Assembly: GCF_001187865.1 (NCBI RefSeq)
Contig: NZ_LGIT01000009.1
Location: 62,001-126,000 of the forward strand
From: Klebsiella sp. RIT-PI-d
GTDB taxonomy: Bacteria > Pseudomonadota > Gammaproteobacteria > Enterobacterales > Enterobacteriaceae
Reading direction: 5' to 3'
DNA length: 64,000 bases
This document shows, one piece after another, positions 1-8,317 of this stretch. Position 1 is the stretch's first letter, and the number at the start of each line of letters is the position of its first letter. The translations under genes and the position numbers were made by a program. The notes below the pieces were generated by a model, which saw only the letters and a list, made by a program, of their open reading frames with translations, was not told where the DNA came from and did not search any database.

Positions 1-2
1 TT

Positions 3-506
3 GTTAATGTCGATATCACTCTGGAGAAAGATGGCTTAATTGCCGACTCCAGCAAAATGTATTTGATTGGCGATGTCTCTCCGCTGGCCCGTCGACTGGT
101 CAAAAAAACCTGGGAAGCCATGTGGATGGGCATTAAGCAGGTAAAACCGGGAGCCAGTCTGGGGGATATCGGTCACGCTATCCAGACCCACGTTGAAAAA
201 AGCGGCTATAGCGTGGTCAGGGAGTACTGCGGACACGGTATAGGCAGAGAAATGCATGAAGAGCCGCAGGTGCTGCACTATGGAAAACCCGGCACGGGTG
301 CAGTGTTACAGGAGGGAATGGTTTTTACTATCGAACCGATGGTAAATCAGGGCGACAGTAAAATTAAAACCAAAAAAGACGGCTGGACCGTAGTGACCCG
401 GGATAAAAAACTCTCGGCACAGTGGGAGCATACCATTGCGGTGACCGCTGACGGTTTCGAAATATTAACGCTGCGCAAAGATGAAATTATTCCCGGACGT
501 ATTTAA
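3..506 (+). CDS. Type I methionine aminopeptidase paralogue, 5' part outside the window
   Basis: This is the C-terminal two thirds of a type I methionine aminopeptidase, the cytosolic enzyme that removes initiator methionine. The reading frame is open from base 3, so the start lies upstream. The five di-metal ligands expected in this family are visible: Asp in NVD, Asp in ADSSK, His in YCGHGIG, Glu in FTIEPM and Glu in QWEHT, so the protein looks catalytically intact. It ends LRKDEIIPGRI, close to the E. coli Map ending. The housekeeping map gene of enterobacteria sits beside rpsB-tsf, so this copy, next to a Lrp-type regulator and an exporter, is most likely a second paralogue. The family call is certain; paralogue status is inferred from context. 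Confidence 0.93.
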   Translation, partial: VNVDITLEKDGLIADSSKMYLIGDVSPLARRLVKKTWEAMWMGIKQVKPGASLGDIGHAIQTHVEKSGYSVVREYCGHGIGREMHEEPQVLHYGKPGTGAVLQEGMVFTIEPMVNQGDSKIKTKKDGWTVVTRDKKLSAQWEHTIAVTADGFEILTLRKDEIIPGRI

Positions 507-548
507 GGTTTTACTTACTGTGCGGCGTATTATTACGTCGGCAGTCGA

Positions 549-563
549 GCCACTGTCCGTGGC
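549..563. terminator. Short hairpin between convergent genes
   Basis: GCCAC and GTGGC pair around a 5-nt loop in the gap between the aminopeptidase and the convergent Lrp-type gene. There is no strong T-run, so it is at best a weak bidirectional terminator. Confidence 0.3.
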
Positions 564-566
564 GAT

Positions 567-1067
567 TTAATCCGGCGAAGGCCCACGCTCAAGAAAGGTG
601 GAAAGCGCAATATAGCTGCGCACAGAGCGAACGCCATCCAGACTCTGGATCTCCATCAGGAAATTCTCCAGCGATTCAGTATCCGCCGCCCGGACTTTAA
701 TAAACACGCAGCCGTCTCCGGCAACGGTATGCAACTCTTCAACTTCCTTTCGGTCGGTAAATTGCAGGAGGGCGCGCGTCGCCTGATAGCTGCTGGTGTC
801 AATCACCAGAAAGGTTAATAGCGTTCGTCCCAGCTTGCAGCCATCCAGTATCGCCACGGTGCCTTTGATCACGCCATCGCGTTTCAGCCGCTTTACCCGA
901 TCGTGAACGGCGGGTGCCGATAAACTCACAATCTCACTTAATTCGGTGTAACTGCGGCCTGCATCTTGTGCCAGGGCACCTAATATTTTTCGGTCAATAG
1001 CGTCAAGTTCGGCCGGTTTATGCCTTGTCTGCCGAATACTGTCTTTTTCTTTATCAAATGTGTTCAC
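567..1067 (-). CDS. Lrp/AsnC-family transcriptional regulator
   Basis: A 166-residue protein with the Lrp/AsnC layout. The N-terminal winged helix-turn-helix begins at LDAIDRKILGALAQDAG and continues through LSEIVSLSAPAVHDRVKRL (about residues 21-65). A C-terminal ligand-binding and oligomerisation domain follows (about residues 75-160, with HTVAGDGCVFIKVRA). Proteins of this family form octamers or higher assemblies and respond to amino acids. The apparent start is GTG with a poor ribosome-binding site, so a later start is possible. It is divergent from an MFS exporter across an 84-bp AT-rich gap holding an inverted repeat, the usual arrangement for a local regulator of a neighbouring exporter. 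The effector is not evident. Confidence 0.88.
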   Translation of the reverse strand: MNTFDKEKDSIRQTRHKPAELDAIDRKILGALAQDAGRSYTELSEIVSLSAPAVHDRVKRLKRDGVIKGTVAILDGCKLGRTLLTFLVIDTSSYQATRALLQFTDRKEVEELHTVAGDGCVFIKVRAADTESLENFLMEIQSLDGVRSVRSYIALSTFLERGPSPD

Positions 1068-1101
1068 AAACGGTCGCTACCAGAATGAAAGTATGAATAT
1101 A

Positions 1102-1126
1102 CTTAATTCTACCTAATATTATTAAG
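1102..1126. promoter_or_regulatory. Inverted repeat in the lrp-like/MFS divergent promoter
   Basis: CTTAAT and ATTAAG form perfect 6-bp arms with a 13-bp AT-rich spacer, midway between the divergent regulator and exporter starts. The position suits an operator for the adjacent Lrp-type protein. Assignment to that protein is inference. Confidence 0.4.
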
Positions 1127-1151
1127 CTATAAAATAGATAATGGAGTTGTA

Positions 1152-2324
1152 ATGCCTGTCGCACTTTTTGCTCTCGCCGTTGGTGCATTCGGGATCGGCC
1201 TGACTGAATTTGTTATTGCCGGAATCCTGCCGCAAATCGCTGAAGAATTTGGCGTCAGTATTCCAAAAGCGGGGATGATGGCAACCTCGTATGCTCTTGG
1301 GGTATTTATTGGTGCACCGCTGTTAACGATTCTGGGTGCAAGAGTTCCCCGTAAGGCCATGCTGATCGCACTGGCAGGCATTTTCACTGTTGGCAATATC
1401 ATTACGGCAATGGCTCCGACGATGAATATCGCTATCGCCGGGCGTATTCTCACCTCATTTAATCACGGTGCTTTTTTTGGCATTGGTTCGATTATCGCGG
1501 CATCACTGGTCGCCCCGGGACGCCAGGCCAGCGCGATTGCTTTTATGTTTTCAGGGCTGACGCTGGCTAATCTGGTCGGCGTACCGGCGGGGGCGGGGCT
1601 GGCACAAACGTTTAGCTGGCGGCTTGTTTTTTGGACCATCGCCGGTATCGGGCTGCTGACCATTGTCAGTGTTGCCTGGCTGGTTCCGCATATTGAGAAA
1701 GGAAAAGCTATTGCATTGCGCAATGAACTGCGTGCTTTTGTCGATCCGCAGGTACTTCTGGTCATGGGGATCACCGTCTTCGGTCCAGCGGCCTTTTTCA
1801 CCTCTATTACCTATATCGCACCGATGATGGTTCAGGAAGCCGGATTTTCCGCAGGCGGCGTGGCAGGGTTAATGGTACTTTTTGGCCTGGGACTGGCCGT
1901 TGGTAACTGGATTGGCGGTCGTTTTGCCGATCGCTCTCTGTTCGGTACGTTATTTATCACTCTTGCTGCTCAGGGCGGTGTGCTGCTGGTGTTCTGGGCC
2001 GGTGCCGAAAGTCAGTGGGTCGCCGGGATCTCGGTATTCCTGATGGCGGCTTTCGGTTTTGCAACGGTCTCGCCGATCCAGAAACTGGTCATGGATCGCG
2101 CCAGTCATGCCGGTGCTCCCACTATGGCCGCATCGGTCAATATCGGCATGTTCAATCTGGGCAATGCACTGGGCGCATGGGCGGGCGGCGTGACGATCGC
2201 CGCAGGTTTTGGACTGGCCTCGCCTAACTGGGCAGGTGCGATCCTGTCGTTTATTGCGCTGGGTCTGGCCATCCTTGCATGGCAAAGCTCTCGTAAAGGG
2301 GATACCTTGCCAGTACCTGAGTGA
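1152..2324 (+). CDS. MFS exporter of the DHA1 family, YdhP/AraJ type
   Basis: A 390-residue inner-membrane protein with about 12 hydrophobic segments. It resembles E. coli YdhP and AraJ: the N-terminus AVGAFGIGLTEFVIAGILP, the helix 4 motif NHGAFFGIGSIIAASLV, and the late motif SVNIGMFNLGNALGAWAGG. These are proton-coupled efflux carriers for sugars or drugs with loosely defined substrates. The ATG follows GGAG at a suitable distance. The gene diverges from a Lrp/AsnC regulator, so the pair probably forms one regulated unit. E. coli araJ is missing from its usual mak-sbcC position further right, but this protein looks closer to YdhP, so it should not be taken as a relocated araJ. Confidence 0.88.
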   Translation: MPVALFALAVGAFGIGLTEFVIAGILPQIAEEFGVSIPKAGMMATSYALGVFIGAPLLTILGARVPRKAMLIALAGIFTVGNIITAMAPTMNIAIAGRILTSFNHGAFFGIGSIIAASLVAPGRQASAIAFMFSGLTLANLVGVPAGAGLAQTFSWRLVFWTIAGIGLLTIVSVAWLVPHIEKGKAIALRNELRAFVDPQVLLVMGITVFGPAAFFTSITYIAPMMVQEAGFSAGGVAGLMVLFGLGLAVGNWIGGRFADRSLFGTLFITLAAQGGVLLVFWAGAESQWVAGISVFLMAAFGFATVSPIQKLVMDRASHAGAPTMAASVNIGMFNLGNALGAWAGGVTIAAGFGLASPNWAGAILSFIALGLAILAWQSSRKGDTLPVPE

Positions 2325-2333
2325 TTACGATGC

Positions 2334-2355
2334 GCGCCCACGACAACGTGGGCGC
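2334..2355 (+). terminator. Hairpin after the MFS exporter gene
   Basis: A perfect 9-bp stem, GCGCCCACG with CGTGGGCGC, around an ACAA loop begins 9 bases after the stop codon. The following bases are only weakly T-rich, so termination may be incomplete. Confidence 0.6.
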
Positions 2356-2801
2356 TATCATCATTGACTCTGGCTTGAAGCCATATTCTCTTCAATTGTC
2401 TGCGTGCCGGGCACGTTATTGCTTAGCCATGAAATCCTGTGTATTGATTGAGTTCATTCTCATTGTTAATAATTTTTTCCTGCTGCCATAATAGGGTGGC
2501 TGGGAATTTATATTATCCTGAAAATAGTAAATTATCGCTGCTACGATTTAAAAGTATTTTTTCATATAATCATAGTTATCCTCTTTTTAAAAAATAAGAC
2601 AAGGATTATGCCAGGAATGTCATTCGGTTACCTGCGCAAAATTATATTGTTTGCTATCAGATAGCCAAATGTACCAGGCCATTTTACCGATAGATTAGCA
2701 GCATTTATACATTAGACAGGTTACGTAGACCTTATGTAGCATGCCCTGCTTTTTAAAGTACATACCCGTATTAGCAACCATCAGACTTTAGTGAGTTTAT
2801 A
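2356..2801. other. AT-rich gap upstream of the pilus operon
   Basis: About 450 bases without a convincing gene separate the exporter from the pilus operon. The stretch is markedly AT-rich with many A and T runs, as is common upstream of silenced surface-structure operons. It should hold the pilus promoter, but no single -35/-10 pair stands out. An 18-codon ORF at 2608-2664 has a possible AGGA upstream, but nothing else supports it. Confidence 0.5.
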
Positions 2802-3290
2802 ATGATCAATCGTAAAGCCAGTTGTCTTGCATTATCTCTCATCGCCCTGGGCGTACTATTTTCGTCTACGGTATTTGCAGATGATATGACGTCAACAGCC
2901 ACAGCAGACATGAATGTCAAACTGACCGTCGTGAAATCATGCCAGGTCAATGTGGAGGATATGGATTTCGGTTCTCATAGCAGTAACGATGGCTCTATTA
3001 CCGCAACTTCTCAGGCCTCTGTCACATGTACCAACGGTACCGGTTATACAATGAGTACCGATGCGACACATGACTATGAAATGCAGAATACTGAAGGGTC
3101 AGAAAAAGTCGCATATAGCCTGTACGGCGACAAAACAGGCGGCAGCGATCTGTCGAAAACGTCTATTCCCGGGGTAGGAACAGGCACCGCACAAGTTATC
3201 CCTTTGTACGGTAAAGTAACCGGAGATGCGCTTCAGGCAGTATCTGCCGGTGATTATACCGATACTGTAACATTTACTGTTACTTATTGA
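2802..3290 (+). CDS. Archaic (Csu-type) pilus major subunit, spore coat U domain
   Basis: A 162-residue secreted pilin. A signal peptide of about 26 residues ends at FA before DDMTSTATAD, followed by one spore-coat-U domain typical of Csu/archaic chaperone-usher pili. Two cysteines (VKSCQVN and VTCTNG) suit the conserved disulfide. The motif EDMDFGSHS and the ending DYTDTVTFTVTY match the start and final strand of this fold. It is the first and smallest gene of a four-gene operon, so it is most likely the shaft subunit. In Acinetobacter Csu pili the shaft protein CsuA/B is accompanied by CsuA and CsuB; no second short pilin is present here. The ATG has only a weak GTGAG upstream. Confidence 0.85.
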   Translation: MINRKASCLALSLIALGVLFSSTVFADDMTSTATADMNVKLTVVKSCQVNVEDMDFGSHSSNDGSITATSQASVTCTNGTGYTMSTDATHDYEMQNTEGSEKVAYSLYGDKTGGSDLSKTSIPGVGTGTAQVIPLYGKVTGDALQAVSAGDYTDTVTFTVTY

Positions 3291-3309
3291 TTGGTAAAGG
3301 GTGCAGCAT

Positions 3310-4026
3310 ATGAAGTCTTTGATTCATTACGTCGCTATTTTTACGGCTCTATTTTTTCTGGCCAGCAATACATATGCTGCAACCCTACAGGTTTATCCTG
3401 TTGATATTAACTTTTGCGGTAGCGAAAATGCTCAGGAAATTTATGTAAAAAATACGGGGAGTGCCGCCATTGGGGCTCAGGTTCGGGTGTATCACTGGGA
3501 TCAGAAAAATAATAAAGATACGCTGGAAGAAACGCAGGATTTATTAATAAGCCCGCCAATGGCTACTATTCCTCCCTCCCGGGAGCAATTAATTCGGGTC
3601 ATCATCCCGGCTCCTGACAGTGGGGAAAATGAACAAGCCTATCGTCTTATTGTTGATGAACTTCCGGGCAGAAGTAATCTGACAGAAAAGGACGGCGTGC
3701 GCTTTTTATTACGCTATTCTTTACCGGTTTTTGTTAACTGCCATCATACTCGGCCTGATAGCTCTGCTCTGACATTTTCTGTGGATCAATCCGTCCATCC
3801 GGCAGTGCTGCGGGTACATAATGGCGGTAATCAGCACGTCAAGCTGGAAAATATCGTGCTGACGTCAGGGAATAGAAAAATAGTGATGAGCAAAGGACTG
3901 GTGGGCTATGTACTACCACACCGTGAAATGGCCTGGCCTTTGCCTGAGAATAGTAAAAATATAAGTGCAGTATCGTTTAGTTTGAATGACAATGAAAAAA
4001 AACAAACCCTTCATATTACTTCTTAA
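3310..4026 (+). CDS. Archaic pilus periplasmic chaperone (CsuC-like)
   Basis: A 238-residue periplasmic chaperone of the archaic chaperone-usher class. A signal peptide ends near NTYA before ATLQVYPVDINF. The first immunoglobulin-like domain carries a class signature of the kind IPPSREQLIRVIIPAP followed by YRLIVDELP, and the second domain follows FLLRYSLPVFV. Such chaperones bind nascent subunits by donating a strand and deliver them to the usher. I place the start at the ATG preceded by AAAGGG, nine bases downstream of an in-frame GTG. The gene follows the pilin after a short gap, and its 3' end overlaps the usher gene by 41 nt, which indicates translational coupling. Confidence 0.86.
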   Translation: MKSLIHYVAIFTALFFLASNTYAATLQVYPVDINFCGSENAQEIYVKNTGSAAIGAQVRVYHWDQKNNKDTLEETQDLLISPPMATIPPSREQLIRVIIPAPDSGENEQAYRLIVDELPGRSNLTEKDGVRFLLRYSLPVFVNCHHTRPDSSALTFSVDQSVHPAVLRVHNGGNQHVKLENIVLTSGNRKIVMSKGLVGYVLPHREMAWPLPENSKNISAVSFSLNDNEKKQTLHITS

Positions 4027-6331
4027 AGGGGGAGTGCTGTGGTCGCTGGTCGCTCTGTATTGTCATGGTGCAGTCAATGAAACGCTTTATTTAACGGCCA
4101 CCCTCAACGGTCAGCCGATCGGCGGTTTGGTGAAAGCTAAAAATAATAATAACGTTCTCTATATTGCTGCGGATGACGCCCGCAGGCTAAATATTAAAAC
4201 CAGTTCATTACCTGAAGAGAAGGGCTATGTCGAGTTGCGTTCGCAGCCGGGGCTGGACGTTAGCGTCGATAACCTGAGTCAGAGTCTGACGATAGTTGCC
4301 AGTACCGACTGGTTAGGCCGGAAAACGCGGCTCAATAACAGTAACGGATCGCATTTTCTCCACTCTTCGCAATTATCGCCGTCGGTTAAAGGCGTTGCTG
4401 TCAATTACAACGTTTTTACCAGCCATGAGGACGGGATTGAGGATACCTCAATGTTTGGTGAGTTTCGGACTCTCGGCCTCGGGCCAGGGATTTTCTCGAC
4501 CTCTTTTAATACACGTGAAGCCGCGCGAAGCGCTGGTGATGCATCTGGTACTCGCCGTCTGATGAGCAGCTGGAGTTATCAAAATATGGATAGGCTTCTG
4601 ACCTTATCCGTTGGTGACAGTGATACCCCGGCGCAAACGTGGAGCAATAGTGTGCGTTTCGGCGGAATAAAAATCGCTCATAATTACACCACTCAACCTG
4701 ACTTTAACACCTCCTCGCAGGATATTCTGACGGACACGGTTACGCTGCCTTCGAAAGTCGACCTGTACGTTCAGGGGATTAAAACCTCTTCACAAAATGT
4801 GCAGCCAGGGCAATTTACGCTTAATACTGCGCCGGTATTTACAGGCAGCGGCGGGGCGCAGGTGGTCATAACCGATATTAACGGTCAGCAGCGTGTGGTT
4901 AATCTTAATCTGTATGGCACCAGACAGTTACTTTCCCGGGGCCTGAATACCTGGGGACTCAGCGCCGGGTGGGTCAGAAAAGACTATACCTACAAGTCAT
5001 TTAGCTATGACAGTGAGTTTGTCGGCACGGGCGACTGGCGCGACGGTATAACAGATAAAACGACTATTGAAGCGCACACAGAACAGAGCGGCTATTTACA
5101 TAATCAGGGGGTCGGCTGGAATTACCTTTTATCGCCCGCGACAGGGTTATTACATGCCAATATTTCCACGAGCCACTATGATGCTAACAGGGGCGCACGC
5201 TGGGGCGCGGGCTGGCAGTGGAACGATCGGCAATATAACGTTTCTCTTGACCATGCGCAGTCTGGTTCTGGTTATCGGGATATCTCGTCCATGGCCGACA
5301 ACATGCTGACCCGCGAAGAGGATTCCGCATTTGCCAGTGTTTCACTGGCAAATATTGGCACGATAGGTGTTAGCATAATTAACCAGGTTTATTCAGATGA
5401 TAGTTCGCGTTACCTCGGATTATCATGGTCGAAAAGTTTCACCCGGCAGATAAATCTCTCGAGCAGTATTACCCATGCTATGGACAATAATAATAATACG
5501 ACGGTATACATTAACTTTAGTATCCCGCTCAATCATCAGGATTACGGATCTATCGAGGAAAAACACGATAGTACAGGCAATAGTATTCAGGCGAGCCTGG
5601 TACACTCCCTGAAATCAAACCGGTCCGGATGGGGCTGGGATCTTTCTGCCCAGCAGGGTAAACGCGATAATGCGCACGCCAGTCTTCAGCATCGCAGTCA
5701 CTGGAGCGATCTGGCGCTGGGCTATAACCATGAACAACACGATAATAACGCCTATGCTTCTGTAGCGGGAGCGGTGGGCCTGTTTATGGGCCATGTTTAT
5801 GCGACTCGCGAACTGGGCAGCGCATTTGCGTTGGTTGATACCTCGGGCGTTGCCAATATTCCGGTATTACTGGAGCATCGTCCGGTTGGAAAGACCGATA
5901 AAAATGGCATGTTGTTCCTTAATAACCTTAACCCATATCAGGAAAACCGAATTGATATTAATGTTCTGGGGCTGGCAGAAGATTATCGCGCACCCTACAC
6001 CAATGATATTGTGATCCCGCAGACCGGGCGCGGCGGTATTGCGAAGTTTTCACTCTACCGCACCCACGCCGTATTATTGTCGGTGAAAACCGCAGACGGC
6101 AGGAATATTCCGTTTTCATCTCTGGTAAACGTCTTTGATGCTCAGGGGCACGCTCCGCCTCACGGTACTCAGCGGACCATTGCCGGTTACGGCGGTAATA
6201 TTTATCTGGAGAGTCCTCCCGCCGGTGGTTCGCTGCTGATTAAATGGGACAGCGCATCATGCAGAGTAAATATGCCGGCGAAATTCGCTTCCTCTCACGC
6301 TATGGAGAATATCAACGCGCTATGTCAGTAA
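3986..6331 (+). CDS. Archaic pilus outer-membrane usher (CsuD-like)
   Basis: A 781-residue usher (779 if the second ATG at 3992 is used). After a signal peptide it has an N-terminal chaperone-binding domain (ETLYLTATLNGQPIGG), a long transmembrane barrel, a plug domain near LPSKVDLYVQGIKTSSQNVQPGQF, and C-terminal domains (FALVDTSGVANIPVLLEHRPVGKTDKNG and onward). The protein sits in the outer membrane, recruits chaperone-subunit complexes and secretes the fibre. The length is usual for archaic ushers. The start lies inside the chaperone gene and the stop overlaps the tip-subunit start, so the operon is translated as a coupled unit. Confidence 0.9.
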   Translation: MTMKKNKPFILLLKGGVLWSLVALYCHGAVNETLYLTATLNGQPIGGLVKAKNNNNVLYIAADDARRLNIKTSSLPEEKGYVELRSQPGLDVSVDNLSQSLTIVASTDWLGRKTRLNNSNGSHFLHSSQLSPSVKGVAVNYNVFTSHEDGIEDTSMFGEFRTLGLGPGIFSTSFNTREAARSAGDASGTRRLMSSWSYQNMDRLLTLSVGDSDTPAQTWSNSVRFGGIKIAHNYTTQPDFNTSSQDILTDTVTLPSKVDLYVQGIKTSSQNVQPGQFTLNTAPVFTGSGGAQVVITDINGQQRVVNLNLYGTRQLLSRGLNTWGLSAGWVRKDYTYKSFSYDSEFVGTGDWRDGITDKTTIEAHTEQSGYLHNQGVGWNYLLSPATGLLHANISTSHYDANRGARWGAGWQWNDRQYNVSLDHAQSGSGYRDISSMADNMLTREEDSAFASVSLANIGTIGVSIINQVYSDDSSRYLGLSWSKSFTRQINLSSSITHAMDNNNNTTVYINFSIPLNHQDYGSIEEKHDSTGNSIQASLVHSLKSNRSGWGWDLSAQQGKRDNAHASLQHRSHWSDLALGYNHEQHDNNAYASVAGAVGLFMGHVYATRELGSAFALVDTSGVANIPVLLEHRPVGKTDKNGMLFLNNLNPYQENRIDINVLGLAEDYRAPYTNDIVIPQTGRGGIAKFSLYRTHAVLLSVKTADGRNIPFSSLVNVFDAQGHAPPHGTQRTIAGYGGNIYLESPPAGGSLLIKWDSASCRVNMPAKFASSHAMENINALCQ

Positions 6332-7272
6332 TTCGCTTAACCTGGCTTATTTTCACCGCTGTTGTTCTGGTATGCCGCTTTTGCCCTGATGCAACAGCGG
6401 CCGATTGCTGGAACGGCAGCCCTGCTGCCTTTGATTTTGGTCCGCTGACGCCAGGGCAAAAAAGCGTCACCAGTACTAAACTGGCATTTACCTGTAATAA
6501 TTATGATACCCAAACAGAATATGTCCGCGCCTGCCTGAAAGTGATGGCGAACGATCCGCTGGTCATGACACAAAATAGTCCCGACTCAGCGCCGCTCTAT
6601 TTTTCGATTTATTCTCTTTACGATTTGCATCATCCACTGAGCCAGAATACTGATGTTTATGCGCAAATAAATCTCGAGCTTGCTGCCGGACAAAATAACA
6701 TTGAGCATGATATTCCGCTCATCGGTAAAATTAATTCCGGGCAAACCGCAATGCGTGCTGGTGCGTATAATGATTATGCAACGATGGTACAAATAACCTA
6801 TGCGTCAGCCGCCAGTGCGCAAAGTTTGCCATCGTGTAGCGGCTTATCCGGGACAACATTGACCGATCAAATTAGCGCAACAGCAACGGTTAAAAGCGGC
6901 TGTTCAATTCTTAACGCTGAGGATATGGCGTTTGGTAATAAAAGCCCGGCACAAAATTCACAGTTGCAGGCGTCGGCGGTCGCAACGATCACCGTCCAGT
7001 GTCCAACCGGCACATCCTATTCTGTTAGCCTGGGTTCCGGGCTTCATCCTGAAGGCAACAAGCGCATGCTTTGTCATGCGGATGAATGTGTCAGTTACAC
7101 TCTGTATCAGGATGCCGCGCATTCAGTTGAATGGTCAGACAGCCATCCGCTAAAAAACTATTCCAGTGACGGCCAGGCGCAAAATATGGCGGTGTATGGA
7201 CAAGTCCCGCCTCAGCAATGGCCATCATCGGGCGTTTATACCGATACGGTTGTTATCAATGTCACCTATTAG
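6322..7272 (+). CDS. Two-domain archaic pilus tip subunit (CsuE-like)
   Basis: A 316-residue secreted protein with two consecutive spore-coat-U domains: about residues 28-165 (DCWNGSPAAFDFGPLTPG up to MVQITYAS) and 170-316 (LTDQISATATVKSGCSILNAEDMAFGN up to TVVINVTY). I chose the ATG at 6322 because it begins a clear signal peptide (MSVIRLTWLIFTAVVLV) and overlaps the usher stop by 10 nt; an upstream in-frame ATG at 6244 would add 26 non-signal residues. In Csu pili the two-domain subunit CsuE caps the fibre and its hydrophobic N-terminal domain binds abiotic surfaces, so this is the likely adhesin. The second domain resembles the shaft pilin at 2802-3290, pointing to duplication. Confidence 0.84.
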   Translation: MSVIRLTWLIFTAVVLVCRFCPDATAADCWNGSPAAFDFGPLTPGQKSVTSTKLAFTCNNYDTQTEYVRACLKVMANDPLVMTQNSPDSAPLYFSIYSLYDLHHPLSQNTDVYAQINLELAAGQNNIEHDIPLIGKINSGQTAMRAGAYNDYATMVQITYASAASAQSLPSCSGLSGTTLTDQISATATVKSGCSILNAEDMAFGNKSPAQNSQLQASAVATITVQCPTGTSYSVSLGSGLHPEGNKRMLCHADECVSYTLYQDAAHSVEWSDSHPLKNYSSDGQAQNMAVYGQVPPQQWPSSGVYTDTVVINVTY

Positions 7273-7308
7273 GGGCGTATTATCCGGGAGTGCTGTTTAT
7301 CCGCGCGT

Positions 7309-8007
7309 TCAGAACGGCGTCGGGTTGCACATATTCATTCTCTCCTGACTGACCGGATGAATAAAATTCAGTTCACTGGCGTGCAGCATCAGGCGTGGCG
7401 TTGCTTCGGTGCCAGGACGCAGGCGGCCACCATACAGATCGCAGCCCAGAATAGGGTAGCCCAGATGTCGGCAGTGAAGACGCAGTTGATGTGTACGCCC
7501 GGTTTCCGGCATAAGATCGACTCGCGTGACCGGTAAGGCGGTGCCGTTTGCCAGCGTAGTGTATTCACGTGCGATCACCCGATAGCCCGAGCGAGCAGGC
7601 TTGCCGTTACGGGAACAAATGATCATTCGCGGAAATTGCGCCGGATCTTTCGCAATGGCCGCATCTATCACCCCCTCATCATCCGTAAGATGCCCGCAGA
7701 GCAGGGCGCTATACTTCTTCGTGACCGTACGCTGACTGAACTGCTGGCAAAGCGCCGCATTAATGACCTTATTACGCGCCACCACCATTAACCCGGAAGT
7801 GCCGAAATCAAGCCGGTGGACCAGCGTGCAGCCGGGGAATTGCTGTACCAGCCGGTGATGCACCGAATCGAGATTTTGTGGATTTTTGCCTGAAAGGCTG
7901 AGCAAGCCGGTGGGCTTATTGATCAGTACCAGATGCTCATCCTGATAAAGGATCGCTATCTCGTCATGGCATGGGGGAGCAATAAAATCATCAATAATCG
8001 TCGACAT
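7309..8007 (-). CDS. RluA-family RNA pseudouridine synthase
   Basis: A 232-residue protein of the RluA family, which isomerises uridine to pseudouridine in rRNA or tRNA. The catalytic motif HRLDFGTSGLMVVA contains the essential Asp. Other family marks are LINKPTGLLSLSG near the N-terminus, the KKYSALLCGH strand and PETGRTHQLRLHCRHLGYPILGCDLYG near the C-terminus. It has no S4 domain, like RluA itself and TruC. E. coli RluA is 219 residues and only moderately similar, so this is probably a paralogue rather than the hepA-linked rluA. It converges on the pilus operon with a 36-bp gap and diverges from the carotenoid operon. Its RNA target is unknown. Confidence 0.88.
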   Translation of the reverse strand: MSTIIDDFIAPPCHDEIAILYQDEHLVLINKPTGLLSLSGKNPQNLDSVHHRLVQQFPGCTLVHRLDFGTSGLMVVARNKVINAALCQQFSQRTVTKKYSALLCGHLTDDEGVIDAAIAKDPAQFPRMIICSRNGKPARSGYRVIAREYTTLANGTALPVTRVDLMPETGRTHQLRLHCRHLGYPILGCDLYGGRLRPGTEATPRLMLHASELNFIHPVSQERMNMCNPTPF

Positions 8008-8317
8008 CAGGCTGCCCGAAAGGGAAGTGGAGGCGGATGATAGCCTATTTTCCAGCCGCTGGCGAACCAGGGCCTGTGGTCAACCAGCAATCAATGTTAA
8101 TTCTATGTAAATAACAAGCCTGAAAAGCGGTCCCTTAAAAGAAAATTACACAATGTTGCGCTACGCTTTGCAAATACTCCCTGGAAAAGAAAGCAGAGTA
8201 CGCGCACCTGCGGCTTTGAACGTCACGTTATACCGTCCACGCCAGCAGGCAATTTGCTGCTGTGATGCGCTAAACGCGTCCTCCAGACAACCTGTCGACA
8301 AGTAAGTAGCCGCAAAA
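8008..8317. other. Gap between the pseudouridine synthase and crtE
   Basis: About 310 bases hold the divergent promoters of the pseudouridine synthase and the carotenoid operon. I see no confident -35/-10 pair, no strong palindrome and no credible small gene. The left half is AT-rich and the right half has the higher GC of the crt genes. Confidence 0.4.

Noticed and set aside
2608-2664. 18-codon ORF with a possible AGGA upstream in the pre-pilus gap
   Set aside because: It is too short to judge, lies in AT-rich DNA where such ORFs are common, and encodes nothing recognisable.
6244-6321. N-terminal extension of the pilus tip subunit
   Set aside because: The 26 extra residues are not a signal peptide, while the ATG at 6322 begins one and overlaps the usher stop.
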